Source: an uncultured Anaerolineae bacterium (lineage in GTDB: Bacteria > Chloroflexota > Anaerolineae > Anaerolineales > Villigracilaceae). Taken from it: a DNA stretch of 35,644 nucleotides. The stretch spans positions 1 to 35,644 of the forward strand of contig CAIMZS010000179.1 of NCBI GenBank assembly GCA_903846015.1, read 5' to 3'. A model generated the notes under the pieces. That model made no database searches. It saw nothing but the letters and a program-made list of their open reading frames with translations, and was not told the DNA's origin. How positions within the stretch are numbered: position 1 is the stretch's first letter; every line of letters starts with the position of its first letter. Positions 1 to 8,054 of the stretch are shown here, one piece after another. Both the position numbers and the translations under genes were made by a program.

Positions 1-138
1 CGTTTTCTCTAAAAGAGGTGCAATGTTCTGTAAAAGTGCTAAAATCTCTGGCATGGGCTTCTCGGGTAGGTTGGGTTGTCGAAGACTTCAACTTTACTCG
101 AAAAGCCCTATTTCTTTTAACTAATTTTGGCGAAGGTA

Positions 139-167
139 TTGTCAATTCGGAAGTAATTGAATATTAT
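139..167 (+). promoter_or_regulatory. Predicted sigma-70-type promoter upstream of rhaM
   Basis: A TTGTCA box (139-144) is followed after exactly 17 bases by TATTAT (162-167), a good match to the housekeeping consensus. Transcription would begin near 174, giving a leader of about 50 bases that contains a copy of the locus-wide GC-rich repeat before the rhaM ribosome site. The deoR promoter at 11398 has the same spacing and the same -10 box. Upstream bases 1-138 show no convincing gene. Confidence 0.55.
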
Positions 168-179
168 CCCGGCCACAAT

Positions 180-203
180 ATGTTTCCCGGTTCTTCGCGG
201 GCA
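180..203 (+). repeat. Dispersed GC-rich repeat, copy A
   Basis: A 24-bp copy of the repeat whose core reads CCCGGTTCTKCACGGG, with three mismatches to the copy at 16874. It lies in the rhaM leader immediately before the ribosome binding site. Similar copies are at 6781, 8055, 11217 (half), 16874 and 27050. The CCCG and CGGG arms could pair weakly in RNA. Confidence 0.6.
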
Positions 204-222
204 AGGAAAAGGAGAAGCCTTC

Positions 223-546
223 ATGAAAAGATATGGACAGGTTATCGGGGTAAAACCCGAAACATTCGAAAAATACACCAGCTACCACGCCGCAGTCTGG
301 CCTGAAATTCTGCAAATGATCTACGAATGCAATATTCAAAATTACTCCATCTATCACAAAGATGGACTGCTGTTCGCTTATTTTGAATATATTGGCGCTG
401 ATTATGATGCCGACATGAAAAAAATGGGCGCTGACCCCAAAACCCAGGAGTGGTGGGATATTATGATGCCCATGCAGGAACCTCTGAAGACTCGCGCTGA
501 AGGCGAATGGTGGTCCACGATGGATGAAGTATTTCACACCAACTGA
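223..546 (+). CDS. rhaM: L-rhamnose mutarotase, copy 1
   Basis: This 107-residue protein fits the RhaM family in length and motifs. RhaM interconverts the alpha and beta anomers of L-rhamnose in the cytoplasm, feeding the anomer used by rhamnose isomerase. Visible marks are the YxxxHxxVWPE stretch near residues 19-27, a central YFEY strand, a WW-containing segment near residues 76-77 and the terminal EVFH. The ATG at 223 is chosen because AAGGAGAAG lies just upstream; an in-frame start at 157 would translate the repeat at 180-203. A second copy lies at 13413. Assignment is firm; the reason for two copies is unknown. Confidence 0.9.
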   Translation: MKRYGQVIGVKPETFEKYTSYHAAVWPEILQMIYECNIQNYSIYHKDGLLFAYFEYIGADYDADMKKMGADPKTQEWWDIMMPMQEPLKTRAEGEWWSTMDEVFHTN

Positions 547-602
547 CGGGTGACAAATTCGATGGATAGTACCGAGAACCGTCTCCATAAATTACAACGC
601 TT

Positions 603-728
603 GAATTCGGCCATCCGGCCCCAGGAGCCACTTTGTCGGTTCTCATGTTCATCCCAGCAGCCATCTTTATTGCCCTGGTTCAACGCTAATTACTGGAAGG
701 CCTGACCGCTGGCGCAACCAAGGGATAA
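603..728 (+). pseudogene. Decayed C-terminus of a CUT1 (MalG-like) ABC permease
   Basis: In the frame starting at 603 the DNA encodes a hydrophobic segment, TLSVLMFIPAAIFIALVQR, then a TAA at 687, then LLEGLTAGATKG and a final TAA at 726. This closely resembles the ending of MalG-type sugar permeases, where QRYFVxGLTAGAVKG is the usual terminal motif. The in-frame TAA stands exactly where the conserved Tyr codon is expected. An upstream in-frame stop at 588 leaves no room for the rest of the gene, so this is a 5'-truncated relic. The remaining gap to 809 holds no other recognisable gene. Confidence 0.65.
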
Positions 729-809
729 ACCTGCCCTTGCAAATACCAGTACCTGCTTCATTCAATTACCATCTTTCATTTTCTACATCAACCAACCAAG
801 GAGACACCA

Positions 810-1442
810 ATGGAACAAATCATGTCAGTGTATCAGGCAGTTCTTGAAGGCGACGCAGATGCTGCCAGGCAAAGTGTATCTGTAGCATTACAGGCCGGTC
901 TGCCTGCCAATACCATCATGCAGGATGGCCTGATTGCCGCAATGGGCGAGGTGGGGCGCCAGTTCGAAGCTGGAGATTTCTTTGTCCCAGAAATGCTGAT
1001 CGCTGCCCGCGCCATGCAGGCCGGGCTGGAATTGTTAAAACCGCTGCTGGCCCAGAGTGGTATTAAATCCACCGGCCGAGTTGCCATAGGAACCGTCAAG
1101 GGAGATTTACATGATATCGGCAAAAACCTGGTCGGCATGATGCTGGAAGGCGCTGGGTTTGAGGTGATCGATCTTGGTACAGATGTAGCCCCGGATAAAT
1201 TTATTGAAGCAGTCCGAACTCGCCAGCCGCAGTTGATCGCGATGTCAGCCTTGCTGACCACCACCATGTCGAATATGGGCACCACCATCCAGGCGCTGAA
1301 AGACGCCGGCCTTCGCGATCAGGTCAAGATCATGATCGGTGGCGCCCCCGTCACTCAGGAATATGCCGATAAAATCGGCGCGGATGGCTTCTCTCCGGAT
1401 GCCAGCGCCGCTGCCCGTCTGGCTAAATCACTGGTGGAGTAA
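810..1442 (+). CDS. Corrinoid (B12-binding) methyl-carrier protein
   Basis: This 210-residue protein has the two-part layout of small methyltransferase corrinoid proteins of the MtaC/MtbC/MttC type. A helical cap spans roughly residues 1-88, followed by a Rossmann-like B12 domain. The cobalt-ligand motif DLHDIG is at residues 99-104 (His101), SxL at 146-148 and the GG of the nucleotide-tail pocket at 177-178. Such proteins carry a methyl group on cobalt between a substrate methyltransferase and a second methyltransferase, often of URO-D type, one of which lies downstream at 1913. The substrate is not shown; methylated sugar is inferred only from context. AAGGAG precedes the ATG. No reductive activator (RamA-like) is in the window. 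Confidence 0.88.
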   Translation: MEQIMSVYQAVLEGDADAARQSVSVALQAGLPANTIMQDGLIAAMGEVGRQFEAGDFFVPEMLIAARAMQAGLELLKPLLAQSGIKSTGRVAIGTVKGDLHDIGKNLVGMMLEGAGFEVIDLGTDVAPDKFIEAVRTRQPQLIAMSALLTTTMSNMGTTIQALKDAGLRDQVKIMIGGAPVTQEYADKIGADGFSPDASAAARLAKSLVE

Positions 1443-1646
1443 GTCTCTTTTTACACTCCCGTTCTTCCCGCGCCCCGCACACTGGACGCTGGAAGAACGT
1501 ATAGTTTATGTTTAATACCATCCTGCCTTTGCGTTGGCGGAAAAGCTCTTCAGGCCTATCCGGGTTGGGAGATTTACATAGTGAATTGTATTCCATTTGG
1601 CAAAATGGCAATTCCTGGCTCAACCGCGGAATACCTGCTGGAGTAA

Positions 1647-1799
1647 TATTCCCTCGCTGCCCTGGGTATAGACGCAGTAAATGGGCTGCTACACACGGAT
1701 GGTTGTCATCTGAATGACCTCGGTCATATCCTGATTGGCAATAGTCTCTTCCAGGTAATCGCTATGCACTGCGAACAGGTTGCCTGGAAAACCTTTTAA
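1647..1799 (+). pseudogene. Possible decayed C-terminus of a GDSL/SGNH esterase
   Basis: Between the corrinoid gene (ends 1442) and the methyltransferase (1913) lie 470 bases without an intact gene. The frame ending in TAA at 1797 encodes about 50 residues including HTDGCHLNDLGHILIGNSLF. This matches the last block of GDSL/SGNH hydrolases, where a DxxHxN(D)xGH motif carries the catalytic Asp and His. An in-frame TAA at 1644 cuts off anything upstream, so at most this is a relic. The stretch 1443-1646 shows nothing I can assign; a 69-residue open frame at 1508 has no family resemblance. The call rests on one short motif. Confidence 0.4.
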
Positions 1800-1912
1800 A
1801 TCATACGAGAAAAGATTATCTCCATCCTTAACGGGTGGAACTGATACGGATGAAACCTTTCAACAATATTAGGCTGACGCGCTCAGCCGGTTTTCATGAA
1901 ATGAAGGATGCT

Positions 1913-3163
1913 ATGGAAAACCCCAAAATGACCTCGCGTGAACGTGTTTTAGCGGCAATTAATCACCAGGAAGCGGACGCCATCCCGGTGGATTTAGGTG
2001 CCACACCCAGTTCAGGGATTTCCGCCATCGCGTATTACAACCTAAAAAAACACATCGAAATGGACGGACCAACCCGAGTCTACGACATCATTCAACAGGT
2101 TGCCCAACCTGAAGATGCCATGCTTAATAAACTGGGGATTGATGCTATCGACATTGGGCGTTCCTTCAACGAACGCCCAGAAGACTGGTATGACTTCGTC
2201 CTGCCCCAGGGCATGACAGTGCAATTCCCGGTCTGGTTTCGCCCTCGGCAGTTGGCCGAAAGCGGTTGGGACGTGTTGGACAAGACCGGCACCCGCATTG
2301 CCTACATGCCATATGGCGCCACATTCTTCGACCAGACTTGCTTCCCATATCTGGATGGCTATCCATCTGATTTCAAAAACCTTCCAACCGCTATGAGCAA
2401 GGTGCATTGGTCCGGTCTGGTTCACAGCCCGTGGGATCACGCCTCTGAGGCTGATTTCTGGCAGCAGTTACGCCAGCGTGCCATTGCCTTGCGCCAATCA
2501 TCAGACCGCGCACTGGTGGTGGTAGCTGGCTGCAATTTGTTTGAATGGGGCACCTTCCTTCGCCGGATGGACAATTTTCTGATGGACCTGGCTTCCGACC
2601 AGGCTAACGTGGAACGCCTTCTCGATGCCTTGATGGAACAGCACCTTCAAACCCTGGAAAAGGTTTGTGAAGCAGTCGGCGACGTGGTGGATATTCTGCG
2701 TTTTGGCGATGATCTCGGCACCGACCAGGGCCCATTCATGGCGCCAAAGACTTATCAAAAACTGTTCAAACCACGCCACAGCCAGCTGACCCATTATGTG
2801 CACACCCACAGCCAGATGAAAACCTTCCTGCATTCTTGTGGTTCCATTTATAAGCTGCTGCCCGACCTGATCGAAGCCGGCTACGATGTGATCAACCCGG
2901 TACAGATCACATCAAAAAACATGGAACCCGAGAGACTGAAAAAGGAATTTGGGCGCGAGATTACTTTCTGGGGCGGCGGAGCCGATACTCGCCATATCAT
3001 CAATCAGGCCACGCCTGATCAGGTAAAAGACCATGTGCGCCGCAACATAGAAATCCTATCCCCGGGCGGGGGCTTTGTTTTCAACACAGTTCACAATATT
3101 TTGCCTGATGTCCCGCCCGAAAATGTTATGGCCATGTTCGAAGCAATCGATGAGTACCGGTGA
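1913..3163 (+). CDS. URO-D-family methyltransferase (MtaA/MtbA-like), copy 1
   Basis: A 416-residue protein of the uroporphyrinogen decarboxylase superfamily. It lacks the MRQAGR motif of true HemE and carries LHSCG at residues 306-310 (His307, Cys309), matching the zinc-ligand motif of MtaA/MtbA-type corrinoid methyltransferases. A FGDDLGTDQGPF stretch lies near residue 265. The third zinc cysteine expected near the C-terminus is not seen; the equivalent segment reads FNTVHNI. The preceding corrinoid gene and following fucI suggest methyl transfer linked to sugar breakdown, possibly removal of O-methyl groups; this is inference. The ATG at 1913 has AAGGA five bases upstream and aligns with the usual N-terminus; an upstream ATG at 1835 would add 26 unlikely residues. 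The second copy is at 12301. Confidence 0.75.
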   Translation: MENPKMTSRERVLAAINHQEADAIPVDLGATPSSGISAIAYYNLKKHIEMDGPTRVYDIIQQVAQPEDAMLNKLGIDAIDIGRSFNERPEDWYDFVLPQGMTVQFPVWFRPRQLAESGWDVLDKTGTRIAYMPYGATFFDQTCFPYLDGYPSDFKNLPTAMSKVHWSGLVHSPWDHASEADFWQQLRQRAIALRQSSDRALVVVAGCNLFEWGTFLRRMDNFLMDLASDQANVERLLDALMEQHLQTLEKVCEAVGDVVDILRFGDDLGTDQGPFMAPKTYQKLFKPRHSQLTHYVHTHSQMKTFLHSCGSIYKLLPDLIEAGYDVINPVQITSKNMEPERLKKEFGREITFWGGGADTRHIINQATPDQVKDHVRRNIEILSPGGGFVFNTVHNILPDVPPENVMAMFEAIDEYR

Positions 3164-3232
3164 TCGACTCGTGTCTGAACCGGGAATATCGCTGGTATTT
3201 CGCAAAATAAAAAATGCTTTATGGAGATTATT

Positions 3233-5008
3233 ATGACTAGTGTATATCCGAAAGTTGGTATCCGTCCCGCCATTGATGGCCGTCGTTTGGGAGTGCGCGA
3301 ATCGCTTGAGGCTCAAACCATGGGCATGGCCCAGCGCACCGCCGAATTCATCCATGCTAACCTGCGTTATCCAGATGGCACCCCTGTACAATCGGTCATC
3401 GCCGACACTTGCATTGGCGGATTGGCAGAATCGGCACGCTGCGCGGACAAATTTGTACGCGAAGGCGTTGGCCTTTCCCTTACAGTCACTCCCTGCTGGT
3501 GTTACGGTTCAGAAACGATGGACATGGAAGCGATGATGCCAAAAGCCGTTTGGGGATTTAACGGAACCGAACGTCCCGGCGCCGTCTATCTCGCCGCCGT
3601 TCTGGCTGGGCACACCCAAAAAGGCTTACCCGCCTTCAGCATTTACGGACAGGATGTTCAAGATTCGACCGATACAAGCATTCCACTGGATGTACAGGAA
3701 AAACTGCTTCGTTTTGTGCGCGCAGGCCTGGCAGCGGCCCAAATGCGCGGGAAAACGTACCTGTCCTTTGGCAATGTTTCCATGGGCATTGCTGGTTCAA
3801 TCGTCAATCATGATTTTTTTGAAAGCTATCTCGGCATGCGCATCATGACATCCGACATGAGCGAATTCTCTCGGCGAATCGATCGGGAAATTTACGATCC
3901 ACAAGAGTTTGAGAAAGCCATTCAATGGGTAAATGCAAATTGCAAGGAAGGCCTGGATTACAACCCGGCTGACCGCCAAAAAAATCGCGCCGATAAAGAC
4001 AAAGATTGGGCTTTCGTGACCAAGATGACCATGATTGCCCGGGATGTCATGGTCGGCAACTCCCGCCTGGCAGAGCTGGGCTTCGGAGAAGAAGCGCTGG
4101 GGAATAATGCCATCCTGGGTGGCTTCCAGGGCCAACGCCAATGGACAGACCACCTGCCAAACGGCGACTTTATGGAGGCCATGCTCAACTCATCGTTTGA
4201 TTGGAATGGAACCCGCGAACCATACACATTCGCAACCGAGAATGATAGTCTGAACGGCTCAGTCATGCTCTTTGGGCACCTGCTGACCAATACAGCCCAA
4301 ATCTTTGCAGATGTGCGCACATACTGGTCACCGGATGCCGTTAAACGGGTCACTGGCTACACTCCCACTGGCCTGGCCGAAAACGGCTTCATTCACCTGA
4401 TCAACTCGGGCGCTGCCACACTGGATGCCACCGGGCAAATGGAACGCGATGGAAAACCAGCCATGAAACCCTTCTGGGAGATCAGCGAACAGGAAGTGAA
4501 GAAATGCCTGGATGTTACTCAATGGCATCCTGGCATGGAAGAATATTTCCGCGGCGGTGGTTTTTCTTCCGGATTCCTGACTCGCGGCGGCATGCCCTTC
4601 ACAATGAGCCGACTCAACCTGGTAAAAGGTTTGGGACCGGTATTACAAATTGCAGAAGGTTGGACGGTAGATTTGCCCGGGGACGTGCATGAAACACTCA
4701 ACGAGCGAACCAATCCCACCTGGCCGACTCACTGGTTTGTTCCACGGCTTACAGGCAGCGGACCATTCCGGGACGTTTATTCTGTTATGGCAAATTGGGG
4801 CGCAAATCACGGCGCATTAAGCTACGGGCACATTGGCGCAGACCTGGTTGCTTTGGCATCCATCTTGCGCATCCCGGTCGCAATGCACAATTTACCCGAA
4901 GAAACCCTTTTCCGCCCGAGTGCCTGGGGCATGTTTGGCGCCATGGATCCACAAGGCGCAGATTTCCGCGCTTGCGCCAATTTCGGGCCTCTTTACGGTA
5001 AATTTTAA
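3233..5008 (+). CDS. fucI: L-fucose isomerase
   Basis: At 591 residues this equals the length of E. coli FucI and has the family's long conserved block GGFQGQRxWTDxxPNGD, then [23 protein letters not shown] and [16 protein letters not shown]. FucI converts L-fucose to L-fuculose with Mn2+ in the cytoplasm, and family members also act on D-arabinose. Start at ATG 3233 is set by GGAG at 3223-3226 and by the length. It follows the URO-D gene by 69 bases, a gap that contains a degenerate copy of the GTGTCTGAACCG repeat, and precedes fucU. Its aldolase partner fucA is 24 kb away at 29049. Identity is secure. Confidence 0.95.
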   Translation: MTSVYPKVGIRPAIDGRRLGVRESLEAQTMGMAQRTAEFIHANLRYPDGTPVQSVIADTCIGGLAESARCADKFVREGVGLSLTVTPCWCYGSETMDMEAMMPKAVWGFNGTERPGAVYLAAVLAGHTQKGLPAFSIYGQDVQDSTDTSIPLDVQEKLLRFVRAGLAAAQMRGKTYLSFGNVSMGIAGSIVNHDFFESYLGMRIMTSDMSEFSRRIDREIYDPQEFEKAIQWVNANCKEGLDYNPADRQKNRADKDKDWAFVTKMTMIARDVMVGNSRLAELGFGEEALGNNAILGGFQGQRQWTDHLPNGDFMEAMLNSSFDWNGTREPYTFATENDSLNGSVMLFGHLLTNTAQIFADVRTYWSPDAVKRVTGYTPTGLAENGFIHLINSGAATLDATGQMERDGKPAMKPFWEISEQEVKKCLDVTQWHPGMEEYFRGGGFSSGFLTRGGMPFTMSRLNLVKGLGPVLQIAEGWTVDLPGDVHETLNERTNPTWPTHWFVPRLTGSGPFRDVYSVMANWGANHGALSYGHIGADLVALASILRIPVAMHNLPEETLFRPSAWGMFGAMDPQGADFRACANFGPLYGKF

Positions 5009-5024
5009 TCTCCTAACCATCATT

Positions 5025-5067
5025 CCCCAGGCATGCTACCCAAAAGATCCATGCCTGGGGATCTTTT
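5025..5067 (+). promoter_or_regulatory. Two mutually exclusive hairpins between fucI and fucU
   Basis: CCCCAGGCATG (5025-5035) pairs perfectly with CATGCCTGGGG (5050-5060), an 11-bp stem with a 14-base loop. AAAAGATCC (5042-5050) pairs perfectly with GGATCTTTT (5059-5067), a 9-bp stem with an 8-base loop. The stems share bases 5050 and 5059-5060 and interleave, so they compete or would need a pseudoknot. The second ends in a T run and could act as a terminator; the pair may set relative fucI/fucU output. No ligand-binding fold is recognised. Confidence 0.5.
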
Positions 5068-5098
5068 CAACTGAAAATTTCAATATCCAGGAGCGTCT

Positions 5099-5530
5099 AT
5101 GTTAAAAGGAATAAGCCCTGTCATTTCGCCTGAATTATTAAAGATTTTGATGGAAATGGGACATGGAGATGAAATTGTCATTGCAGATGGAAACTTCCCA
5201 TCCGCCAGCGTTGCTCAGCGTATCGTGCGAAGCGATGGCAACGACTGCCAGGAACTATTAGATGCCATCCTGAAGCTTTTCCCGCTTGATCAGTATACTC
5301 AGCAATCAGTAGCACTCATGGCGGTTGTTCCCGGGGATGCATACCAACCCGTCATTTGGAATGATTATCGAAATATTATCCAACAATACGAACCTCAATT
5401 TTCTGATTTTGAATATATCGAGAGATTCGCATTTTATGAGCGCGCACGCAAAGCCTTCGCAGTTGTCGCAAGCAGTGAAAAAGCGCTGTATGCAAACATT
5501 ATATTAAAAAAAGGGGTTATAAAAAATTGA
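5099..5530 (+). CDS. fucU: L-fucose mutarotase (RbsD/FucU family)
   Basis: A 143-residue protein of the RbsD/FucU family, similar in length to E. coli FucU. It opens with LKGISPVISPELLKILMEMGHGDEIV, in which the conserved catalytic-type His of MGHGD near residue 20 and the following IADGNFP are typical. FucU interconverts alpha- and beta-L-fucose and so feeds FucI. The ATG has CAGGAG upstream. The gene sits 90 bases behind fucI with the competing hairpins between them, and it ends 23 bases from the converging operon on the other strand. Confidence 0.92.
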   Translation: MLKGISPVISPELLKILMEMGHGDEIVIADGNFPSASVAQRIVRSDGNDCQELLDAILKLFPLDQYTQQSVALMAVVPGDAYQPVIWNDYRNIIQQYEPQFSDFEYIERFAFYERARKAFAVVASSEKALYANIILKKGVIKN

Positions 5531-5544
5531 AAGGTCTTGACCTT
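5531..5544 (-). terminator. Weak terminator of the leftward operon
   Basis: AAGGTC and GACCTT form a 6-bp inverted repeat around two bases between the converging fucU and leftward genes. Read leftward it is followed by TCAATTTTTT, the usual form of an intrinsic terminator, but the stem is short. It could serve both directions. Confidence 0.35.
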
Positions 5545-5553
5545 GGATTGACC

Positions 5554-6696
5554 TCACACTGATCCATCCCTGACCGTTATTCTGACAGCCCCCGGAACCG
5601 GTCTATCTGCCACCAGCACCAGGTAACCGCCCCCACCCGCACCGGAAAGCTTCCAACCCAGTGCGATATTGCGGTACTCGTCAATAAGCGCATCGACACG
5701 CTCATTTTTCATGTTCGGGAACATGGCAACTTGGGCTTCAAAGCCCTTGCGCAGGGTGCTCCCAAAAGCAACAACATCTTGCCGGTGAATGGCGTCCCAA
5801 CATCCCTCCGCCGCAACAGCCAGATTCCTGGCAAGATCACGATTGAAAATTGTATTGGCCAGCACGTCATAGTCCATGTAACGCGGCCCCAGCGAAACCA
5901 GATAGATTGATTTTTCGACAAAGCGCAGCAGCGATTCGTCCATGACGTGTTCTATTTTAGTTGGCCAATAATCCCCATTGTAATAAGCCTTAGCCAAACC
6001 TGGGAAAACCAGGCCAATGGCATCCTGCGAGCCAGAAACGACCTTCGTACCTGGCGGATTGTCGTAACAAAACAAGATTTTAGCCTGCTTTTCATAATTA
6101 CCCGGCGGAATCTTGGTGCCCCACATATCAATTGCAGCGCGACGAGTACTGGACGCCATGCCGCTGCGTTCGTTAAAGTCCAGCGTAGGCTCCAACGATA
6201 TCGTAATGACGGACCCGGGATAATGAGTGGAAACATAGGGTTGGTCCAGCCAGCCCCCAGCCAGATCGATCCGATACGGCATATAGTCGCGCTGCCGTAA
6301 TTGCGTCGTCGAGCGCGGTTCCAGCCCGGGGAAGGGTTTTCGTTCCAAGATCACATACTCCACCCCCAACCCCTGGCATAAGTCGCGTTTATCAGGGGTA
6401 TGCCCATCAGCATTGACCACAAAATAATCTGGTTCCAGCGTGCGAATTTCAGCTTCAAAATCCAGTATCCCGGATCCGCGCGATACGAAAGCTTCCTTGA
6501 CGGAAGCCACCGACTTGACCATAAAGGTGCGTTCATGCTCGCTGTTGACCGGCGTGCGCCCTTTCAAATCAAAAATAGTTTTATCAGAGCCAAGTGAGAC
6601 ATACAAATCACCATATTGAGAAGCTTCTCTAAAAAATTCCACATGTCCACTGTGCAGCATATCAAAACAACCACTCACCAAAACTTTTTTTGCCAT
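5554..6696 (-). CDS. Nucleotidyltransferase fused to a GHMP-kinase-like domain
   Basis: A 380-residue two-domain protein. Residues 3-125 are a cytidylyltransferase-like (TagD/HldE-C type) fold with GCFDMLHSGH (His15 and His18 form the HxGH motif), an ER motif at 55-56 and TPDKRDLC. From about 140 a GHMP-like domain follows: PYRIDLAGGWLDQP, a compact phosphate loop RSGMASSTR at 178-185, SGSQD at 221-225 and the C-terminal motif KLSGAGGGGYL at 349-359. The fusion could phosphorylate a sugar and attach a nucleotide, by analogy with HldE and fucokinase/GDP-fucose pyrophosphorylase; the substrate is unknown. ATG 6696 is preferred over a GTG at 6774 because GGAG lies 8 bases upstream and the fold begins at MAKKVLVSG. 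A stand-alone relative of the kinase half is at 8105. Confidence 0.75.
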   Translation of the reverse strand: MAKKVLVSGCFDMLHSGHVEFFREASQYGDLYVSLGSDKTIFDLKGRTPVNSEHERTFMVKSVASVKEAFVSRGSGILDFEAEIRTLEPDYFVVNADGHTPDKRDLCQGLGVEYVILERKPFPGLEPRSTTQLRQRDYMPYRIDLAGGWLDQPYVSTHYPGSVITISLEPTLDFNERSGMASSTRRAAIDMWGTKIPPGNYEKQAKILFCYDNPPGTKVVSGSQDAIGLVFPGLAKAYYNGDYWPTKIEHVMDESLLRFVEKSIYLVSLGPRYMDYDVLANTIFNRDLARNLAVAAEGCWDAIHRQDVVAFGSTLRKGFEAQVAMFPNMKNERVDALIDEYRNIALGWKLSGAGGGGYLVLVADRPVPGAVRITVRDGSV

Positions 6697-6780
6697 GGAA
6701 CAATCTCCGGTTTGCCCAAAAATGTCTTTCACTATTCCATTTTCTCTAACCTGAAATAACCCCGGTTCTTTCACAGGGTT

Positions 6781-6868
6781 ATGGTACCCGGTACTGCACA
6801 GCCACGAGACGGTTCAGACACCCGTTCTTGCTCTTGCTCTAATCTGCGGAAATCTGCGGTTGAGACAC
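6781..6868. repeat. Repeat mosaic, copy B, upstream of the fusion gene
   Basis: This gap between two leftward genes holds a degenerate CCCGGT...GCACAGCCA copy (6781-6804), the 16-mer CTTGCTCTAATCTGCG (6833-6848), a 10-bp tandem AATCTGCGG(A/T) (6841-6860) and AAATCTGCGGTTGAGACAC (6850-6868). The 16-mer recurs exactly at 11245-11260 and the last element recurs with one change at 11304-11322. A partial CCCGGTTCTTTCACAGGG unit precedes it at 6761. It contains no gene. Confidence 0.55.
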
Positions 6869-6928
6869 AGGACTGGTTGGCAAGACGTCCAAATTATAGC
6901 AAATATCTTCTCAACACGGTAATTCTGG

Positions 6929-8005
6929 TCAAATCCTGTGATTCAGACAGTCTAATTTTCTAAATTCTTTGGCAACCTGATCCTGCGTTAATTGTGAAAA
7001 ACCTTCCCGACTGGATGTAATAATATTCCCGGATAACTCGTAAAAAGCAAAACCACTTGTCCACCGGGCGTGACGGTAAGTACTCTGACGCTTGCGCTCA
7101 AAACAATATATTCGTCCCGGTAAGTAAATCAAATTAAAGGATGTCGTATTCTGTTCGTAAATTTTTGAGATCCAATCCCAACTGGCTTCCCAGGAGTTAA
7201 AAACGGTGCAAGGCAACGCATATTTTCGCGCGCCACCATTGTGCTTCCACTTCTGATCAGCGACTGGCAAACCACCTGGTTGAATAAAAGTTTGGAAATG
7301 AAGATGATTTACCGAAGCAAAGGTACCGACCGCGTTGTAGCCCATCCCAAAGCCAGGCAAACCTGCCGCCATCGCTTGAGCCACTTCCCAGGCCCAGGCA
7401 TGATATTCTCTTGTCAGATATTGGCGTTGTTTAAGCTCGGGCTCGGGGATCAAAAGCGCATGCAGTCGGGCAAATGGATACTTATTATACAAAAGGTAGG
7501 AAGTTTTCCCCGCCAACAAGCCAGACCAGAAACTCTCACGCTCGCACAGATCAAGATCATAGTGAAACCCATTTTCATTGAACGGCATATCGATCGATGC
7601 AACTGCCCTGGCAGCTGACCTTTGCGGCCTGAACGAACGGATATGATTGAACTGAACAACCCAGTCACCAAGCTGCTTGTGTTCGGTTACGCGAAGCTGC
7701 TCCAAACCCACCAGTGCAATTTTTAAAAAGACCAGCAAATCCTCGGCGAAGCGTTCATCCAGGATATGCCCATCAGCCAACAATCGAAAATATTTTTCCC
7801 TGATGCTAAAAAATGCCCTGCGCAAATCATTATCCAACTCCGAAAGAATATTTCGATCAAAATACGCATTGGCGCACACCAAAATAAAAGTACTCAAGCC
7901 TAAATCACTCGCGCCGCTGTTACGCTGCGCGCGCAGCATGGCTGTCATTTTGTCGCGATAGAGAGTCACAAATTGGGCTTCTGTTGTAAAAGGGTTTTCG
8001 CTCAT
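6929..8005 (-). CDS. GDP-hexose phosphorylase-like HIT/GalT-superfamily protein (VTC2-like)
   Basis: A 358-residue protein whose key segment GYNAVGTFASVNHLHFQTF (222-240, His234 and His236) matches the plant GDP-L-galactose phosphorylase (VTC2) segment GYNSLGAFATINHLHFQ, as I recall it. The HxHxQ motif supplies the nucleophilic His that is transiently guanylylated. LHALLIPEPELKQRQYL (181-197) parallels the VTC2 strand GHVLLIPRVLDCLPQRI. VTC2 and the animal GDPGP1 cleave a GDP-hexose with phosphate to hexose-1-phosphate plus GDP. The N-terminal ~110 helical residues differ from the plant enzyme. Its operon includes a GDP-mannose 3,5-epimerase, whose product GDP-L-galactose is the VTC2 substrate. 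Family membership is fairly strong; the exact substrate is inferred. AAGAAG precedes the ATG. Confidence 0.7.
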   Translation of the reverse strand: MSENPFTTEAQFVTLYRDKMTAMLRAQRNSGASDLGLSTFILVCANAYFDRNILSELDNDLRRAFFSIREKYFRLLADGHILDERFAEDLLVFLKIALVGLEQLRVTEHKQLGDWVVQFNHIRSFRPQRSAARAVASIDMPFNENGFHYDLDLCERESFWSGLLAGKTSYLLYNKYPFARLHALLIPEPELKQRQYLTREYHAWAWEVAQAMAAGLPGFGMGYNAVGTFASVNHLHFQTFIQPGGLPVADQKWKHNGGARKYALPCTVFNSWEASWDWISKIYEQNTTSFNLIYLPGRIYCFERKRQSTYRHARWTSGFAFYELSGNIITSSREGFSQLTQDQVAKEFRKLDCLNHRI

Positions 8006-8054
8006 AGATCTTCTTGCCTGTTCTTCAAATAATGATTCCGCGAGATGGATAGCA

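Noticed and set aside
18-305. Open frame of 95 codons at the left edge
   Set aside because: It overlaps rhaM in another frame, crosses the predicted promoter and a repeat copy, and shows no family resemblance.
1508-1717. Open frame of 69 codons between the corrinoid and methyltransferase genes
   Set aside because: No ribosome site or recognisable motif; it overlaps the putative esterase relic in a different frame.
1913-3163. Annotation as uroporphyrinogen decarboxylase HemE
   Set aside because: The HemE MRQAGR motif is missing and the LHSCG motif matches corrinoid-linked methyltransferases.
6697-6774. GTG at 6774 as start of the nucleotidyltransferase fusion
   Set aside because: The added 26 residues have no domain match, while ATG 6696 has GGAG at the right distance and begins exactly at the fold.
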